Position numbers and translations under genes: made by a program. Source: DATBGZ01 sp036557785 (lineage in GTDB: Bacteria; Actinomycetota; Actinomycetes; Mycobacteriales; Micromonosporaceae). Taken from it: a DNA stretch of 64,000 nucleotides. The notes below the pieces were generated by a model. It was not told the DNA's origin. It saw only the letters and a list, made by a program, of their open reading frames with translations, and searched no databases. The first letter of the stretch is position 1. Each line of letters begins with the position of its first letter. Positions 48,932 through 59,402 of the stretch are shown here, piece by piece. Location of the stretch: the NCBI GenBank assembly GCA_036557785.1, contig DATBGZ010000038.1, positions 1 to 64,000 of the forward strand. Reading direction: 5' to 3'.

Positions 48932-50845
48932 CCGGCGATCGTGGTGTACGAGCGTCGGTCAGGACTCACCGATGCCGACGTGCGCAAGGCCCGGGCCGAC
49001 GCCCGGGCCTTCGCCGCGCTGGGCACCATCGCCGGCACCGTTCCGGGTCCAATTCTGTCCACTCAGGACGGAGCGACGCCGCAGGCGATCGAGACCATCG
49101 TCCCCATCGCGTTCAGCGGCGGCGGATGGTCAGCGATCGGGAGAACGGTCGACCAGGTGCGCGGGCTCGCGCAGGCCGGCCTTCCGGATGGACTCAGCAT
49201 GCACGTCACCGGCCCGGGCGGAGCCGACGCGGACCAGGCGAAGGCGTTCCAGGGGATCGGCGGCACGCCGCTCTACTCGACGGTGGCGGTCGTGGTCGTG
49301 ATCCTGCTGCTCACCTACCGCAGTCCCGTGCTGTGGCTGCTGCCGGTCATCAGCGCCGGGGGAGCGCTCATCGCCTCCCAGGCGGTCATCTACCTGCTCG
49401 CCCGGCATGCGGGCCTGACCGTCAATGCGCAGAGCGCCGCGATGCTCACCGTCTTGGTCTTCGGCGCCGGCACCGACTACGCCCTGCTGCTCACTGCACG
49501 CTATCGGGAGGAACTGCGTCGCCACGAGGACCGGCACGAGGCGATGGCTTCGGCGCTGCACCGCGCCGGGCCTGCCATCATCGCCAGCGCTTCCACCGTA
49601 GCCGTCGGCATGCTCTGCATGATGGTGGCGGAGATGAACCCCACGAAGGGACTTGGACCGGTCAACGCGATCGGCGTCGCTGTCGGCCTGCTCGCCATGC
49701 TCACTCTGCTCCCGGCGCTGCTGGTGATTCTTGGCCGATGGCTCTTCTGGCCGGTTCGACCGGCATTCGGCACCACCGATCCCTCCAGCCGTGGGCTCTG
49801 GGCGAGGGTGGGCAACGGTGTGGCGAGACGGGCCCGGCCGGTCTGGATCATCACCGCCGTGGTCCTCGGCGCCATCGCGTTCGCGGCTACCGGCATGAAG
49901 GCCGATGGACTGACCAGCGCCGAGTCGTTCATCACCAAGCCGGACTCGGTCGTCGGGGCGCAGGTGCTCGCCGCACATTTTCCCGCCGGCGGCGGTTCGC
50001 CGGCCGTGGTGATCGGCGAGGCAGCAGCCGCCGACCGGATCTCCTCGGCCGTGGCCGCCACCGACGGCATCGCCGACGTCAGCCCGGCTCAGACGAGAGA
50101 CGGGCTCGCGTACCTCACGGCAACCTTGCGCGACGCGCCGGACAGCCCCGCCGCGCAGGCGACCATCCAGCGCCTGCGTGTCGCCGTCCACGCCATCCCC
50201 GACGCCGGCGCGAAGGTCGGCGGCCAGGCCGCCATCACGTACGACATCCGGCATGCGACGAGCCAGGACAACAAGCGCATCATCCCGCTGGTGCTGGTCG
50301 TTGTGCTGATGATCCTGGCCCTGCTGCTCCGCGCGATCGTGGCGCCGCTGCTGCTCGTCGCGACCGTCGTGCTCTCCTTCGGTGCCGCGTTGGGGGTCAG
50401 CACGCTCGTCTTCCAGCACCTGCTCGGATGGGCCGGGGAGGACTCGGGCTTCCCCCTGTTCGTGTTCGTGTTCCTGGTCGCCCTCGGCATCGACTACAAC
50501 ATCTTCTTGATGAGCCGGGTCCGGGAGGAGTCGCTGCGTACCGGCACGCGACGCGGCGCGATTGCCGGCCGGTCGGCGACCGGCGGCGTCATCACCTCGG
50601 CCGAGTTGGTGTTGGCCGGTACGTTCGCCGCGCTCGGCACCCTCCCCGTGGTGACGTTCGCCGAGATCGGTCTGGCCATCGCGCTCGGGGTCATGCTCGA
50701 CACGATCGTCGTGCGATCGATCCTCGTCACCGCGCTCAACGTGGATATCGGTCGACACATCTGGTGGCCCAACCCGCTGGCCCGCTCGCGAGCCGTGCAT
50801 CGGCAGGCCGATACCGCGATCGCTACTGCTGGTCCATCAGGTTGA
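48932..50845 (+). pseudogene. MMPL family transporter, N-terminus deleted
   Basis: Family resemblance begins abruptly at about 48932 (APAIVVYERRSGLTDADV), where intact members have already passed their first membrane helix (~60-80 residues missing). The rest, 634 codons from GTG 48941, is complete: two sets of RND-type helices (PLYSTVAVVVVILLLTY...FGAGTDYALLLTARYREE and RIIPLVLVVVLMILALLLRA...LGIDYNIFLMSRVREE). Such proteins export lipids or drugs. Without helix 1 and a promoter it is probably inactive. Confidence 0.7.
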
Positions 50846-50910
50846 GGATTCGGGTCTGCGCCGTGCCGACCAGCGCGGGCGCGTTGGCCGAGGTCGACCA
50901 CTCCCTGGGC
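50823..50910 (-). pseudogene. C-terminal fragment duplicated from the 61786-62076 gene
   Basis: The reverse strand reads EWSTSANAPALVGTAQTRILNLMDQQ-stop, almost identical to the tail VWSTSANAPALVGTPQTRILNLVEQQS of the intact gene 11 kb away, with about nine in ten bases matching over ~75 bp. Similarity stops at about 50910. Confidence 0.75.
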
Positions 50911-51019
50911 GAGGATGCCGAGGACTGCGCCGGCGGCGCCGCAGGCGAGACCGGCGAGTGGGCCCGGCAGCAGAGAGTGGCGCAGGAGGCAGCCCCGGCA
51001 GCTCAGTGTTAGCCTCAGG

Positions 51020-51150
51020 GGCCATCCGTAGCGTGGTGGACTTGCCCGACCCGTTCGGGCCCGTCATTACCCCGGTTGGACCGTGAGGCTCAGCCGGTCG
51101 ACGGCGACCGTCGTGCCATATCGCTTCGTCGAACCATTCACTTCTATCAC
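51020..51150 (-). pseudogene. N-terminal fragment of an ABC ATPase
   Basis: From GTG 51150 the strand reads VIEVNGSTKRYGTTVAVDRL, then, after an indel, MTGPNGSGKSTTLRM, closely matching the start of the intact ATPase at 48514 (VIEVNGLAKRYGTTLAVDRL, GPNGSGKSTTLRM). It breaks off after Walker A. A decayed partial duplicate. Confidence 0.75.
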
Positions 51151-51160
51151 AGCGCGTACT

Positions 51161-51504
51161 TGAGGCCGGTATTGCATGATCGTGGGCATTTAGTGTCGTC
51201 ATAGCGACACCAATCACCCTCGATCATGGTCGATCTGCGACTCACGAGTGCGCGCCGCAACTACCTGGGGTTGGGTTATCCCCCCATTACTCCCCATTAC
51301 CCCCCCCCGCTTTTCATGGGTCATATCCGTTGACTTCATCGCACACCTGTGGAGCGGGTCGCATTCAGCCCAATTGCTCGGCGCTCGCTGGGAGGCGACG
51401 AACGGAGAGGGCCAGAGCCGTTGCACCTTCCCCATAGCATGAGCCTCCTCTGTCGGGAGCCCGAAGGACCATGGCTGAGGATTGAAGCCGAGGGGGTGCA
51501 GACC
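51161..51504. other. Intergenic stretch with low-complexity repeats
   Basis: About 340 bp without a recognised gene. It has a GTGTCG-TCATAG-CGACAC dyad (51193-51210) and two copies of CCCCATTAC (51282-51290, 51292-51300) followed by a run of eight C. The ribosome-binding site of the next gene (GAGGGGGTG) is near its end. Confidence 0.5.
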
Positions 51505-53079
51505 ATGGCCGCCGCTTGGATTCCTACCCCGCTTGCCATGACGTTGCCGTTGCATCGTTGGCGTCTGTGGTGCGTTGGCAGGGCAGGCACGACGCCGTGG
51601 GGGCGCGGCACGGTCGCCGGTGTCGTCCTCGTGATGGCACTGACCGGATGCTCGGGCACACCACCCGCCGGCTCCACGGCCACACCATCGGCCGCCTCGT
51701 GCCTGCCGTCGGGGACCGAGGCGGAGATCAATGCTGCGTTGCAGGGGACCGGAGCTGTCGTCGAGCTTTGCCCCGGAGCAGTCTTCACCTTGCACGGCCC
51801 GGTGACGTTCAGCGCCCCCCAACAGGTGCTGCGGACCCGGGGTATCCCAGCGGGCGATGACCGTGCCCTGCTTCGGGTCGATTCGGCGGGGTTGACCACG
51901 GCGATCAATGGAAAGGGCCGCTCGGGGATCGTGATCGAGCACATTCGCGTTGACGGCGGCCGCGCCAGGCTCGGTGCGCTCGCCGGCGATGCGCTGCTGG
52001 AGCTGGGCGGCGACGCGACGGGCCAGACCGTCCGTCAGGTCGCTGCCGGTGACACCCGAAGTTGGTCGACCCTGCACCTCGGCGAAGGCGCGATCGCGGC
52101 CGGTCGGGCAGGCTGTCAGGGCGCCACCGTGACCGACAGCACGTTCGGTCCCGCCGGAGATCCGGGCGGTGACTGGGCGGATGGCATCTCACTGGCGTGC
52201 CAGAACAGCACCGTCCGCCACAATGTGGTCCAGGACGCAACCGACGGCGCCATCGTCGTCTTCGGCGCCGCCGGCTCCACGATCGCGGACAACACCGTGG
52301 TCGCCGTCAGTCGAGCCCTGCTCGGAGGCATCAACATGGTCGACTACGCGCCCTTTGATGGTGACTATCAAGGCACGACGGTTACCGGCAACGTCATCGA
52401 CGGCCAAGGGGCGCTGATTCGGGTCGGTATCGCGATGGGCCCCCAGGTGTGGACCTGCAAGCCGGGCACCAACTTTGGCGCTACCGTCACCGACAACGTG
52501 GTCAAGGGCGACCATGTCGCCTACAGTTTCCCCGTCAACGGGGTGCGCGACTGGACGGTGCGCGACAACGTGGACCGGGCCCATCACACCGCCCTGCCAG
52601 GTTCCGGGTGTGGTGGCCTGCCGTCGTCGCCGGGTGGGTTCCAGTACCAGACGGTATCGAGCAGCAGCCTGCAACCCGGATACGCCAAGGCGGACCTCAC
52701 CTACGTGCTCGGCGCGTACGAGCCAGGCTCACCGCCCACCGGGTGCGGCGTCATGAACGCGGAGCAACCGCTGCGCTCCGGCCGGTCCATCAGCTCCTGC
52801 GATGGTCGGTTCACCCTCGCGGTCGAGCCGAGCGGCACGGTCGTGCTCGCGGCCGGCAAGACCGTGGTCTGGAGCGCACCGCTCAGCAGCCACCGCGCGG
52901 CAACCGTTGAGGTCAAGGCGAACGGCGACCTCGTCGCGCTCGACGCAAGCTCGCGCGTCGTCTGGTCGACTGGGACTTCGGGCCACCCGCTATCCCGGCT
53001 GGCACTGCAGGATGACGGCAACCTCGTGCTCTATGACCCGGCTGACCACGTGCTTTGGGCGACCAACACCTCCGTATAG
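51505..53079 (+). CDS. Exported beta-helix lipoprotein with a C-terminal bulb-lectin domain
   Basis: 524 residues from ATG 51505. A long basic leader and hydrophobic stretch end in the lipobox MALTGC, so it should be lipid-anchored outside. The central ~300 residues carry the repeating short strands of a right-handed parallel beta-helix (GCQGATVTDSTF, NSTVRHNVVQDATDGAIVVF, STIADNTVVAV). The last ~110 residues (SGRSISSCDGRFTLAVEPSGTVVL...LALQDDGNLVLYDPADHVLWATNT) form a bulb-type mannose-binding lectin domain. Likely binds or cleaves polysaccharide; no catalytic residues can be named. No obvious operon partner. Confidence 0.75.
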   Translation: MAAAWIPTPLAMTLPLHRWRLWCVGRAGTTPWGRGTVAGVVLVMALTGCSGTPPAGSTATPSAASCLPSGTEAEINAALQGTGAVVELCPGAVFTLHGPVTFSAPQQVLRTRGIPAGDDRALLRVDSAGLTTAINGKGRSGIVIEHIRVDGGRARLGALAGDALLELGGDATGQTVRQVAAGDTRSWSTLHLGEGAIAAGRAGCQGATVTDSTFGPAGDPGGDWADGISLACQNSTVRHNVVQDATDGAIVVFGAAGSTIADNTVVAVSRALLGGINMVDYAPFDGDYQGTTVTGNVIDGQGALIRVGIAMGPQVWTCKPGTNFGATVTDNVVKGDHVAYSFPVNGVRDWTVRDNVDRAHHTALPGSGCGGLPSSPGGFQYQTVSSSSLQPGYAKADLTYVLGAYEPGSPPTGCGVMNAEQPLRSGRSISSCDGRFTLAVEPSGTVVLAAGKTVVWSAPLSSHRAATVEVKANGDLVALDASSRVVWSTGTSGHPLSRLALQDDGNLVLYDPADHVLWATNTSV

Positions 53080-53267
53080 CTCGGCCCCGGTGGCGGAAGC
53101 GGAACCGGGGTCGACCGGCACGGTGGCGTCCTACAGCAAGCACGTCCTGGAACTGGGTCCGAACCCGGCAGCGGGCGCAGGGCGGGCCGGGTCCCGGCGG
53201 CTTAGGGCGACCTGAAGGTCGCCGGGTCAGGCTTCCCTCCAAGGACTACTACTGAGGGAGGCCGCTG

Positions 53268-54116
53268 ATGGCGCTGTGGATGGGGTTGGCTCCAGGACGA
53301 GGCCGACCTGGCAGGTATCGGGCATTGCGGACAGCCGGTGTGCTGGCTGGGGCGGTGATGCTGCTGGTGGCCCTTCCGGGTACCGCTGGCGCGGTCGTGT
53401 CCCTGTCCGCGAACACGGCCGTGGTCACCTCGACACCGGACACCTATACGTTCAGTACGCGGCTGCAGTACTGGAGTGTGGTCGCGGTGCAGCCGAGCGC
53501 TGGTGCCGACTTCGACCTGCAGGTGTCGGACGGGGCCGGCGCGCCCCTGGTGGGCAGCTACTGGGGGTCGGGTGTGACGGACTTCGTGGCGGTCAACTCG
53601 ACGGGCGGCGCCCGACCGTTGGGCGGATATCGCGCGCAGGTCACGCACTTCAGCGGCACCGGCGTCTACGACGTCATGTTCTGGGAGAAGCGGGTCGTTT
53701 TCGGTGTGCCCACGGACCCGGTCGGTGGGGTGGCGACCGCGCTCGGTCTGCAGTACGGCTGGCCGGCCGCCGCGTACATGATCTATCTGCGGCAGGGTCA
53801 GGGATTCCGTGTGAACGAGTCGGACTACACGCAGGTGTTCCTCGCCGGCAGCACGCCCGGGGTCCCGAGCACGTACGTCCGCTCGCGCAGCCAGCTCGCC
53901 AACGCGTACGTCATCGCCGACAACGTGCCGGCGGCCAACGGCGCACACTGCCGCGTGTTCCAGGCGACCAGTGCCGGTTGGTACAGCCTGATCATCGTAT
54001 TCACCGGCGGCTATGAGCCGCCGCCGTACAACGGTGGACTCGCCGTCTTCCCGCAGCGCTATGACCCAAGCCAGGGCGACACGCTGACAAACTGCCCGGT
54101 GCCCCAGGTCCCGTGA
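53268..54116 (+). CDS. Secreted protein of unknown function
   Basis: 282 residues with a clear signal peptide (RYRALRTAGVLAGAVMLLVALPGTAGAV) and GAGGGAGG-type ribosome-binding site ahead of ATG 53268. The mature part is rich in beta-strand and aromatic residues (FSTRLQYWSVVAVQPS, GVYDVMFWEKRVVFGVP, GWYSLIIVFTGGYEPPPYNGG). I do not recognise the family; it resembles secreted beta-sandwich proteins. The convergent downstream gene is another exported protein. Confidence 0.6.
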   Translation: MALWMGLAPGRGRPGRYRALRTAGVLAGAVMLLVALPGTAGAVVSLSANTAVVTSTPDTYTFSTRLQYWSVVAVQPSAGADFDLQVSDGAGAPLVGSYWGSGVTDFVAVNSTGGARPLGGYRAQVTHFSGTGVYDVMFWEKRVVFGVPTDPVGGVATALGLQYGWPAAAYMIYLRQGQGFRVNESDYTQVFLAGSTPGVPSTYVRSRSQLANAYVIADNVPAANGAHCRVFQATSAGWYSLIIVFTGGYEPPPYNGGLAVFPQRYDPSQGDTLTNCPVPQVP

Positions 54117-54160
54117 CCCTCCCGGCGAGCGACCTGCCGCCTCCGCCTGGAGGGTACCGG

Positions 54161-55894
54161 TCACCCTCCGATAGTGGCGGCGGCGGGCCAGCTCTTCTCG
54201 TCGCCCTCGAACCGGATGACCAGTACGGCCTTCGCCGGAACGTCCGGCGCCAACATGAGCCGGAACGTGCCGTCGGCGCCAGTCTCAGCGTGGCCGGCCG
54301 GAACGGCGACGGACGTGATCGGGATCCGCATTCGATCGACCTCGTTGTCCCCGTCCAGGAACACGACATCGAAGTATCCAGAATGTGAGGTTTGGGGCTG
54401 TACTCGGGCAGTGAACGCGAGTGTGAACGGTGCGCCCGGCTCGACCGGGAAGACGCCGGAGTTGAGGCCGGCGTCCTGACTGGCCGTGGCGCCCACCTGT
54501 ACCGCGGAGCCCGGCCCGAGGTCGCTGTGCACGACCTGCGTCAGCGCCGAGCCCCAGACACCCCACTGGTCCAGGCCATGGCCGAAGTTGGCGTTGGGCA
54601 CCCGATTGCTGCCGCCGTCTTGCCGGAACTCGGCCCGGTACAGCGTCACCGTTGCTGGGCCGGAGCAGTCGCACTCGGTGTTGATGCGGTATCCCACGTC
54701 CGCCGCATGGGAGCCGGCGGGGACTGTTCCGGACAACGTGTACGTGTGGACGGCTCCGGGCCCGTCGATCGGGAGGGCCAGGACTTCCAGCGCCGCAGCG
54801 GCGAGCGGGGTCTGGTCAGTCGTGGTCAGCACCCCCCGGAGGGTCGCGCCGTCGCGATCGGCCGTGAGACGGGTTCGCTGGCGGAGATAAAGGTCGATGA
54901 GATGGGTGAACGCGTCGGCCGCCGTCTCTGGCAGCAACTTGGCGGGATGCTGGTGCCATGACTGGAACACTGCATGGTCGGGGTTGCCGCCGGTGTCCAC
55001 TTCGTACTCGACGACTCGTTGCTGGGCGTGCTCGATCCAGGCGGCGTCGGTGGCGTCGCTCTGCGCGCCCGTGTAGATGATGCCGAACGGCACGCCACGG
55101 GACCGCACCACGTCCTCGATCCGCTTGGCGCGGGCCGCCCAGTCGGGGCGGTCATAGTCGGCGTCGAGGTGGAAGTAGGCCAGGTCCTCGCCGGTCGCCT
55201 GCCGGTAGGCGTCCAGCCAAGCCGCGACCTCGTCGGCGTCCATGCCCGCGGTCTCGATACTGCCGACCTTGACCTCAGGGAAGACCGACCGTACGGCCTG
55301 GATCGACGCCCTGACACTATTGGCGATCTGCGAGGGCGTCATCCGGCATGGCAGCGGGCCGCGAGTCGCCGCATCGTATGGGTGCTCCAGGTCCATCGAG
55401 GCGAGCGTCGCGCCGGCGGCTTGGACGCGTCGCGCGATGCGCAGTTCTGAGTCCGGTCCGGAGAAGCCTTCGGCAGTACCGGCGTTGCACTGCGCGGATT
55501 CCGGCAGGGGTCCGTTCTCGAAGGAGATCGCGATGCCGCGGTCGGCGAGGTCGGACAGGACAGTGCTCAACTGCGAGACCAGGGCATAGGACTCCAACCA
55601 CGCCGGGTAGAGACGCATCACATCGACGGCAGCCGCTGCGCGCGACCACGCCGCGCCGGGCTGGAACAGATCGAAGAATTCGTGCGGACCGGAGCCGGGG
55701 GCGTACTGCTCCCACGACCACGGATCCAGCGGCCCGAACCAGATTTGCTTGCTCGCCCCGCTGGGGCCTTGCGTCTGCGACGGCGGGACCGGTGGCGCTG
55801 CGTGGCACGCTGTCGTCACGAGCATCGCCAGCACGGCGGCGAGTACCCAGGCCAGACGGCCCGACGAACTCTTGTTGTTCAACACACGACGCAT
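54161..55894 (-). CDS. Exported lipoprotein, glycoside-hydrolase-like barrel plus beta-sandwich
   Basis: 577 residues from ATG 55894. Signal with lipobox-like VTTAC. The N-terminal ~330 residues show a TIM-barrel run of strands (KQIWFGPLDPWSWEQ, IAISFENGPLPESA, ATLASMDLEHPYDA, VKVGSIETAGMD, DLAYFHLDADYDRPD, PFGIIYTGAQSD) with acidic residues at strand ends, as in retaining glycoside hydrolases. The C-terminal ~220 residues resemble carbohydrate-binding or beta-sandwich modules (NANFGHGLDQWGVWG...YFDVVFLDGDNEVDRMRIP). Exact family not recognised. Divergent from the large regulator at 56002. Confidence 0.6.
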   Translation of the reverse strand: MRRVLNNKSSSGRLAWVLAAVLAMLVTTACHAAPPVPPSQTQGPSGASKQIWFGPLDPWSWEQYAPGSGPHEFFDLFQPGAAWSRAAAAVDVMRLYPAWLESYALVSQLSTVLSDLADRGIAISFENGPLPESAQCNAGTAEGFSGPDSELRIARRVQAAGATLASMDLEHPYDAATRGPLPCRMTPSQIANSVRASIQAVRSVFPEVKVGSIETAGMDADEVAAWLDAYRQATGEDLAYFHLDADYDRPDWAARAKRIEDVVRSRGVPFGIIYTGAQSDATDAAWIEHAQQRVVEYEVDTGGNPDHAVFQSWHQHPAKLLPETAADAFTHLIDLYLRQRTRLTADRDGATLRGVLTTTDQTPLAAAALEVLALPIDGPGAVHTYTLSGTVPAGSHAADVGYRINTECDCSGPATVTLYRAEFRQDGGSNRVPNANFGHGLDQWGVWGSALTQVVHSDLGPGSAVQVGATASQDAGLNSGVFPVEPGAPFTLAFTARVQPQTSHSGYFDVVFLDGDNEVDRMRIPITSVAVPAGHAETGADGTFRLMLAPDVPAKAVLVIRFEGDEKSWPAAATIGG

Positions 55895-56001
55895 GGTCGC
55901 GGCTGATCTTTTCCTGAGCTTAAGGTTCCGGCAGGACGTCGGGCGGATGGCGGCGGCCGGACCTGTCACTCGGTCCGCGATGGCGTCCAGAATGGAGTGC
56001 C

Positions 56002-59000
56002 TTGTCCACTTCGCGCACCAGCCCTGAGCTGTTCAGCAAGATCGTGCCGGCCGCGGCGGCGCCGTTCGTCATCGAGCGGCCGCGGGTGCGGGGCTACCTT
56101 TCCGCGGTTGCGCAGCGGCGGCTCACCGTCCTCTCCGCGGGGGCGGGCTACGGGAAGACGACCGCACTGGCTTCCTGGTCTGTCGGCGCACACTGCGCGT
56201 GGTACCGCCTCACCAAGGACGACCGCGACCCGTTGACGATGGCCCGCGGGTTGCTCGCGAGCCTCGGCCTGCGCGTGCCCGGACTGGCACCACTGCTTGG
56301 CACTTCGCCGGTTGGTGTGCGGGGTCCGGATGCGCGCGGCGCCGATCTGGTCGATGCCGTGGTGCCGACACTGGCAGGGGTGCTCCAGCACGAGTTGGTC
56401 TCCGAGACCGTCCTGATCCTTGACGACGTCGATGAGGTCAGCGACTCCCCTGATGGCGTGCGCTTCGTCGGCAGTTTCTGCCATATGGCGCCTCGGCGGC
56501 TGCACCTCGTGTTGGCGATGAGAGCGGATCTTCCGTTCCGGGCGCATCGATTACGGATGTCGGGCCAACTGCACACGCTGACGGCGCAGTCGTTGGGCTT
56601 CGACGAGGACGAGACGGCCGCACTGCTGGAGCGTGTCGGCGGGACAGGCCTTGCCGTCCACGCCCCCGTGGTCCGTCGACTTACGGCTGGGTGGCCGGCC
56701 GCGACCAGGCTGGTCGCTGAGACGCTGGCCACATCCATCGATCCCTCGGCGGCGCTCGCCGCGATCACGGGTAGCGGCGGGGCGGCCGACCTTGTCGGCG
56801 ACCTGCTCGACAGCGAACTGGCCGACGCGTCGCGTGAGGTGGTCGCTCTGCTGCGAGTCGGCGCCGCCATCGACGAGTTCAATGCCGATCTCTTGGCCGT
56901 GCTCGGCGTGCCGGACGCCGAGCACGCTCTCGCGATAGTCCGTCGCCGCGGGATACATGTCGAGCACGCCCCGCGGGACGGGTGGTTCGAGTTGAGCCCG
57001 CTCGCCCGCGAGTACGGCCGGCTGCGGCTGCTGACGAGCGACGACGAGCTGGAGCTGCACGGGCGGGCCGCGGCCTGGTTTCGGGACCAGGGTGAGGCCG
57101 ACCGCGCCCTGAGCCATCTGCTCGCTGCCGGCGACGTCGCAGCCGCGGCGGCGCTGCTCGCCGAGGAGGGCGAGGGCCTGTTGGCGGCGGGCGGAACACA
57201 GCTCGTGCGGCGGGCCCTGGCGGAGCTGCCGCCCGACCTGCGGACACCCGCCATCGACCTGCTCGAAGGAGAGGCGTGCTACACCAACGGCGACTGGGAC
57301 CGGGCATCGGCGTGCCTGGAGCGGCTCGTCGATCCTTCGGGTGGCGTCCCCGCGGCGGCAGCCTGGCGTCTTGGGCTCATCGCCCACCTGCGCGGCGAAC
57401 CCGAGCGCGCACTGTCGCTGTACCGGCTGGGCCTGTCCGACGACGACGGCACACCGCACGAGCGCGCGTTGTCCGCGGCGTGGGGCGCTGCCGCAGCGTG
57501 GCTGACCGGGGACGTGAGGTCCTGCCGCGAGCTTGCTGAGGCGGCGATCCGCCTGGTCGAACCGGCTCGGGACGCCCGCGCGCTGGCGGCGGCGCACACC
57601 GCACTGGCCATGCTCGCCGCGCTCGACGGCGACCGGCGCGGAAACGACATGCACTACCTGCGGGCGCTGGACTACGCACGGCAGGCCGGCGACACCATGC
57701 AAGAAATGCGAATCCGTACCAACCGCGGCTCTCGATTCCTCGAGGAGGGCTACTGCGCGGAAGCGGTGGCCGAGCTCGACACCGCCATCACGCTGGCCGA
57801 CCTTGCCGGCTTTGCCGCGATCCGTGCCCTCGCACTGCAGAACCGCGGCGAGGCCAGCCGTCGACTGGGGCGCCTGGAGGACGCTGCCCGCGATCTCCAC
57901 GCCGCCCTCAGCGAATACCAACGCATCGACTCACGGCTCGCCGCCTACGCCCTGGCCGGCCTCGGCGCGGTCCACGAGGACCAGGGCAGTCCGTCGCTGG
58001 CACGGGCGGCATTCGAAGAAGCCGCGGCCATAGCCCGACCCACAGGCGACCTGCAAGGCCTCGTCCCCGCACTGTGCGGGTTGGCGAGGGCTCTGGCCGC
58101 CGAGGACCTTCAGGCCGCTCGAGCCCTCGCCGCCGAAGTGGTCGGCAGCCCCCCGAACCTCGCGCAGGCGCAGGCCCACCTCACCGCCGGATGGCTGGCG
58201 CTCCGCGCGGCCGACGTGCAGGTCGCCGCCCAGCACGCCAGCGAGGCGACCCGCCTGGCCCGCTCACGCCGCGACCGGGCTGCGATCGCCGAGGCTATCG
58301 AACTGCAAGCCGCCATCACCACCGGCGCCGAGGAACGGATGGACCTCCTGCAGGAGGCCGAGGCCATGTGGGAGGCGCTGGGCTCTCCCGTGCCCCTGGC
58401 CCGCACCCAACTCGCCCTGATCGCCGACGGCGGACCCGAGGCGGCACACCGCTCACTCCACGAGATCGAACGCGGCTGCGTCGAGTGCGGCGCACGCTCG
58501 CTGGCAACGCAGGCGGCGCGCGCCCAGGCGGACCAACCCGCGACGGTCACGGAGATCGCCATCCACACCCTCGGTGGCTTCCTCGTGCAGCGAGCGGGCA
58601 TGCCAGTACCACTGGTGGCATGGCAGTCCCGTAAGGCACGCGACCTGCTCAAGCTCCTGGTCAGCCGCTTGGGCACACCGGCACCCCGTGAGCTGCTCTA
58701 CGAGACGCTCTGGCCCGACGCCGACCCTGCCCGCGCCAGCGCCCGCCTCTCCGTCGCCATCTCCACACTGAGATCGGTCCTCGACCCCGAGCACCACGTC
58801 CCCGCCGACCGATACGTCGTCAGCGAGGACGGCGTCGTGTCGCTGCGCCCGGACCACATCGACATCGACGTAAACACATTCCTTCGGTTGGCCGACGTAG
58901 CCCTGACCACGGACGCGTCCCGACTCGAGGCGGCCGAGGCGGCCTACGCGGGCGACTTCTGCGTCGAGGACCAGTACGCCGACTGGGCCCAACCGCTGCG

Positions 59001-59301
59001 CGAGCGCGCACGCGCCGCCTATGTCGCCGTCGCCAGAGCACTAGCCCAACGGCACTGCGCAGCCCGGGAGCACGAGGCGGCGGTGCGCTACCTGCTGCGC
59101 GTGCTCGCCAGCGAACCGTACGACGAGCCGGCTAGCCTGAGCTTGGTCAGGAACCTCGACGCTGTCGGCCGGCATGGCGACGCCCGCCGCATGTACCGCA
59201 CCTACATCGATCGCATGCGCGGACTTGACATCGAACCGGCGCCGTACCCAGGGCCGAGTGACCCCGACGGTTTCCAGGCGACCTCTGGCCCATCACGTTA
59301 A
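56002..59301 (+). CDS. Giant MalT-like/BTAD transcriptional activator
   Basis: 1099 residues from TTG 56002. Order of parts: Walker A in LSAGAGYGKTTALASW (~44-59) and Walker B LILDDVDEV, as in MalT/STAND NTPases; a long helical-repeat region (~350-830, with many TPR-like A-x-x-x-L/G-x units); then a winged helix (IHTLGGFLVQRAG...WQSRKARDLLKLLV...RELLYETLWPD) and a bacterial transcriptional activation domain ending VRNLDAVGRHGDARRMYRTY. A LuxR helix-turn-helix at the C-terminus of true MalT is replaced by this SARP-like module. A cytosolic, ligand- and ATP-responsive activator; the surrounding exported proteins are candidate targets. Confidence 0.85.
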   Translation: MSTSRTSPELFSKIVPAAAAPFVIERPRVRGYLSAVAQRRLTVLSAGAGYGKTTALASWSVGAHCAWYRLTKDDRDPLTMARGLLASLGLRVPGLAPLLGTSPVGVRGPDARGADLVDAVVPTLAGVLQHELVSETVLILDDVDEVSDSPDGVRFVGSFCHMAPRRLHLVLAMRADLPFRAHRLRMSGQLHTLTAQSLGFDEDETAALLERVGGTGLAVHAPVVRRLTAGWPAATRLVAETLATSIDPSAALAAITGSGGAADLVGDLLDSELADASREVVALLRVGAAIDEFNADLLAVLGVPDAEHALAIVRRRGIHVEHAPRDGWFELSPLAREYGRLRLLTSDDELELHGRAAAWFRDQGEADRALSHLLAAGDVAAAAALLAEEGEGLLAAGGTQLVRRALAELPPDLRTPAIDLLEGEACYTNGDWDRASACLERLVDPSGGVPAAAAWRLGLIAHLRGEPERALSLYRLGLSDDDGTPHERALSAAWGAAAAWLTGDVRSCRELAEAAIRLVEPARDARALAAAHTALAMLAALDGDRRGNDMHYLRALDYARQAGDTMQEMRIRTNRGSRFLEEGYCAEAVAELDTAITLADLAGFAAIRALALQNRGEASRRLGRLEDAARDLHAALSEYQRIDSRLAAYALAGLGAVHEDQGSPSLARAAFEEAAAIARPTGDLQGLVPALCGLARALAAEDLQAARALAAEVVGSPPNLAQAQAHLTAGWLALRAADVQVAAQHASEATRLARSRRDRAAIAEAIELQAAITTGAEERMDLLQEAEAMWEALGSPVPLARTQLALIADGGPEAAHRSLHEIERGCVECGARSLATQAARAQADQPATVTEIAIHTLGGFLVQRAGMPVPLVAWQSRKARDLLKLLVSRLGTPAPRELLYETLWPDADPARASARLSVAISTLRSVLDPEHHVPADRYVVSEDGVVSLRPDHIDIDVNTFLRLADVALTTDASRLEAAEAAYAGDFCVEDQYADWAQPLRERARAAYVAVARALAQRHCAAREHEAAVRYLLRVLASEPYDEPASLSLVRNLDAVGRHGDARRMYRTYIDRMRGLDIEPAPYPGPSDPDGFQATSGPSR

Positions 59302-59402
59302 GCCCACCCGAAGGACGCCGACAACCATGGCGTGTCAAGCGCGGCGTCCATGCGGCCGGGCCGAACCCTGCCGCGATTCCAACTCCGAGAGGGTGAGTCG
59401 AG

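Noticed and set aside
49130..50800. 556-codon frame on the minus strand
   Set aside because: Antisense to the MMPL transporter, and His/Asp/Arg/Gly-rich as such shadows are.
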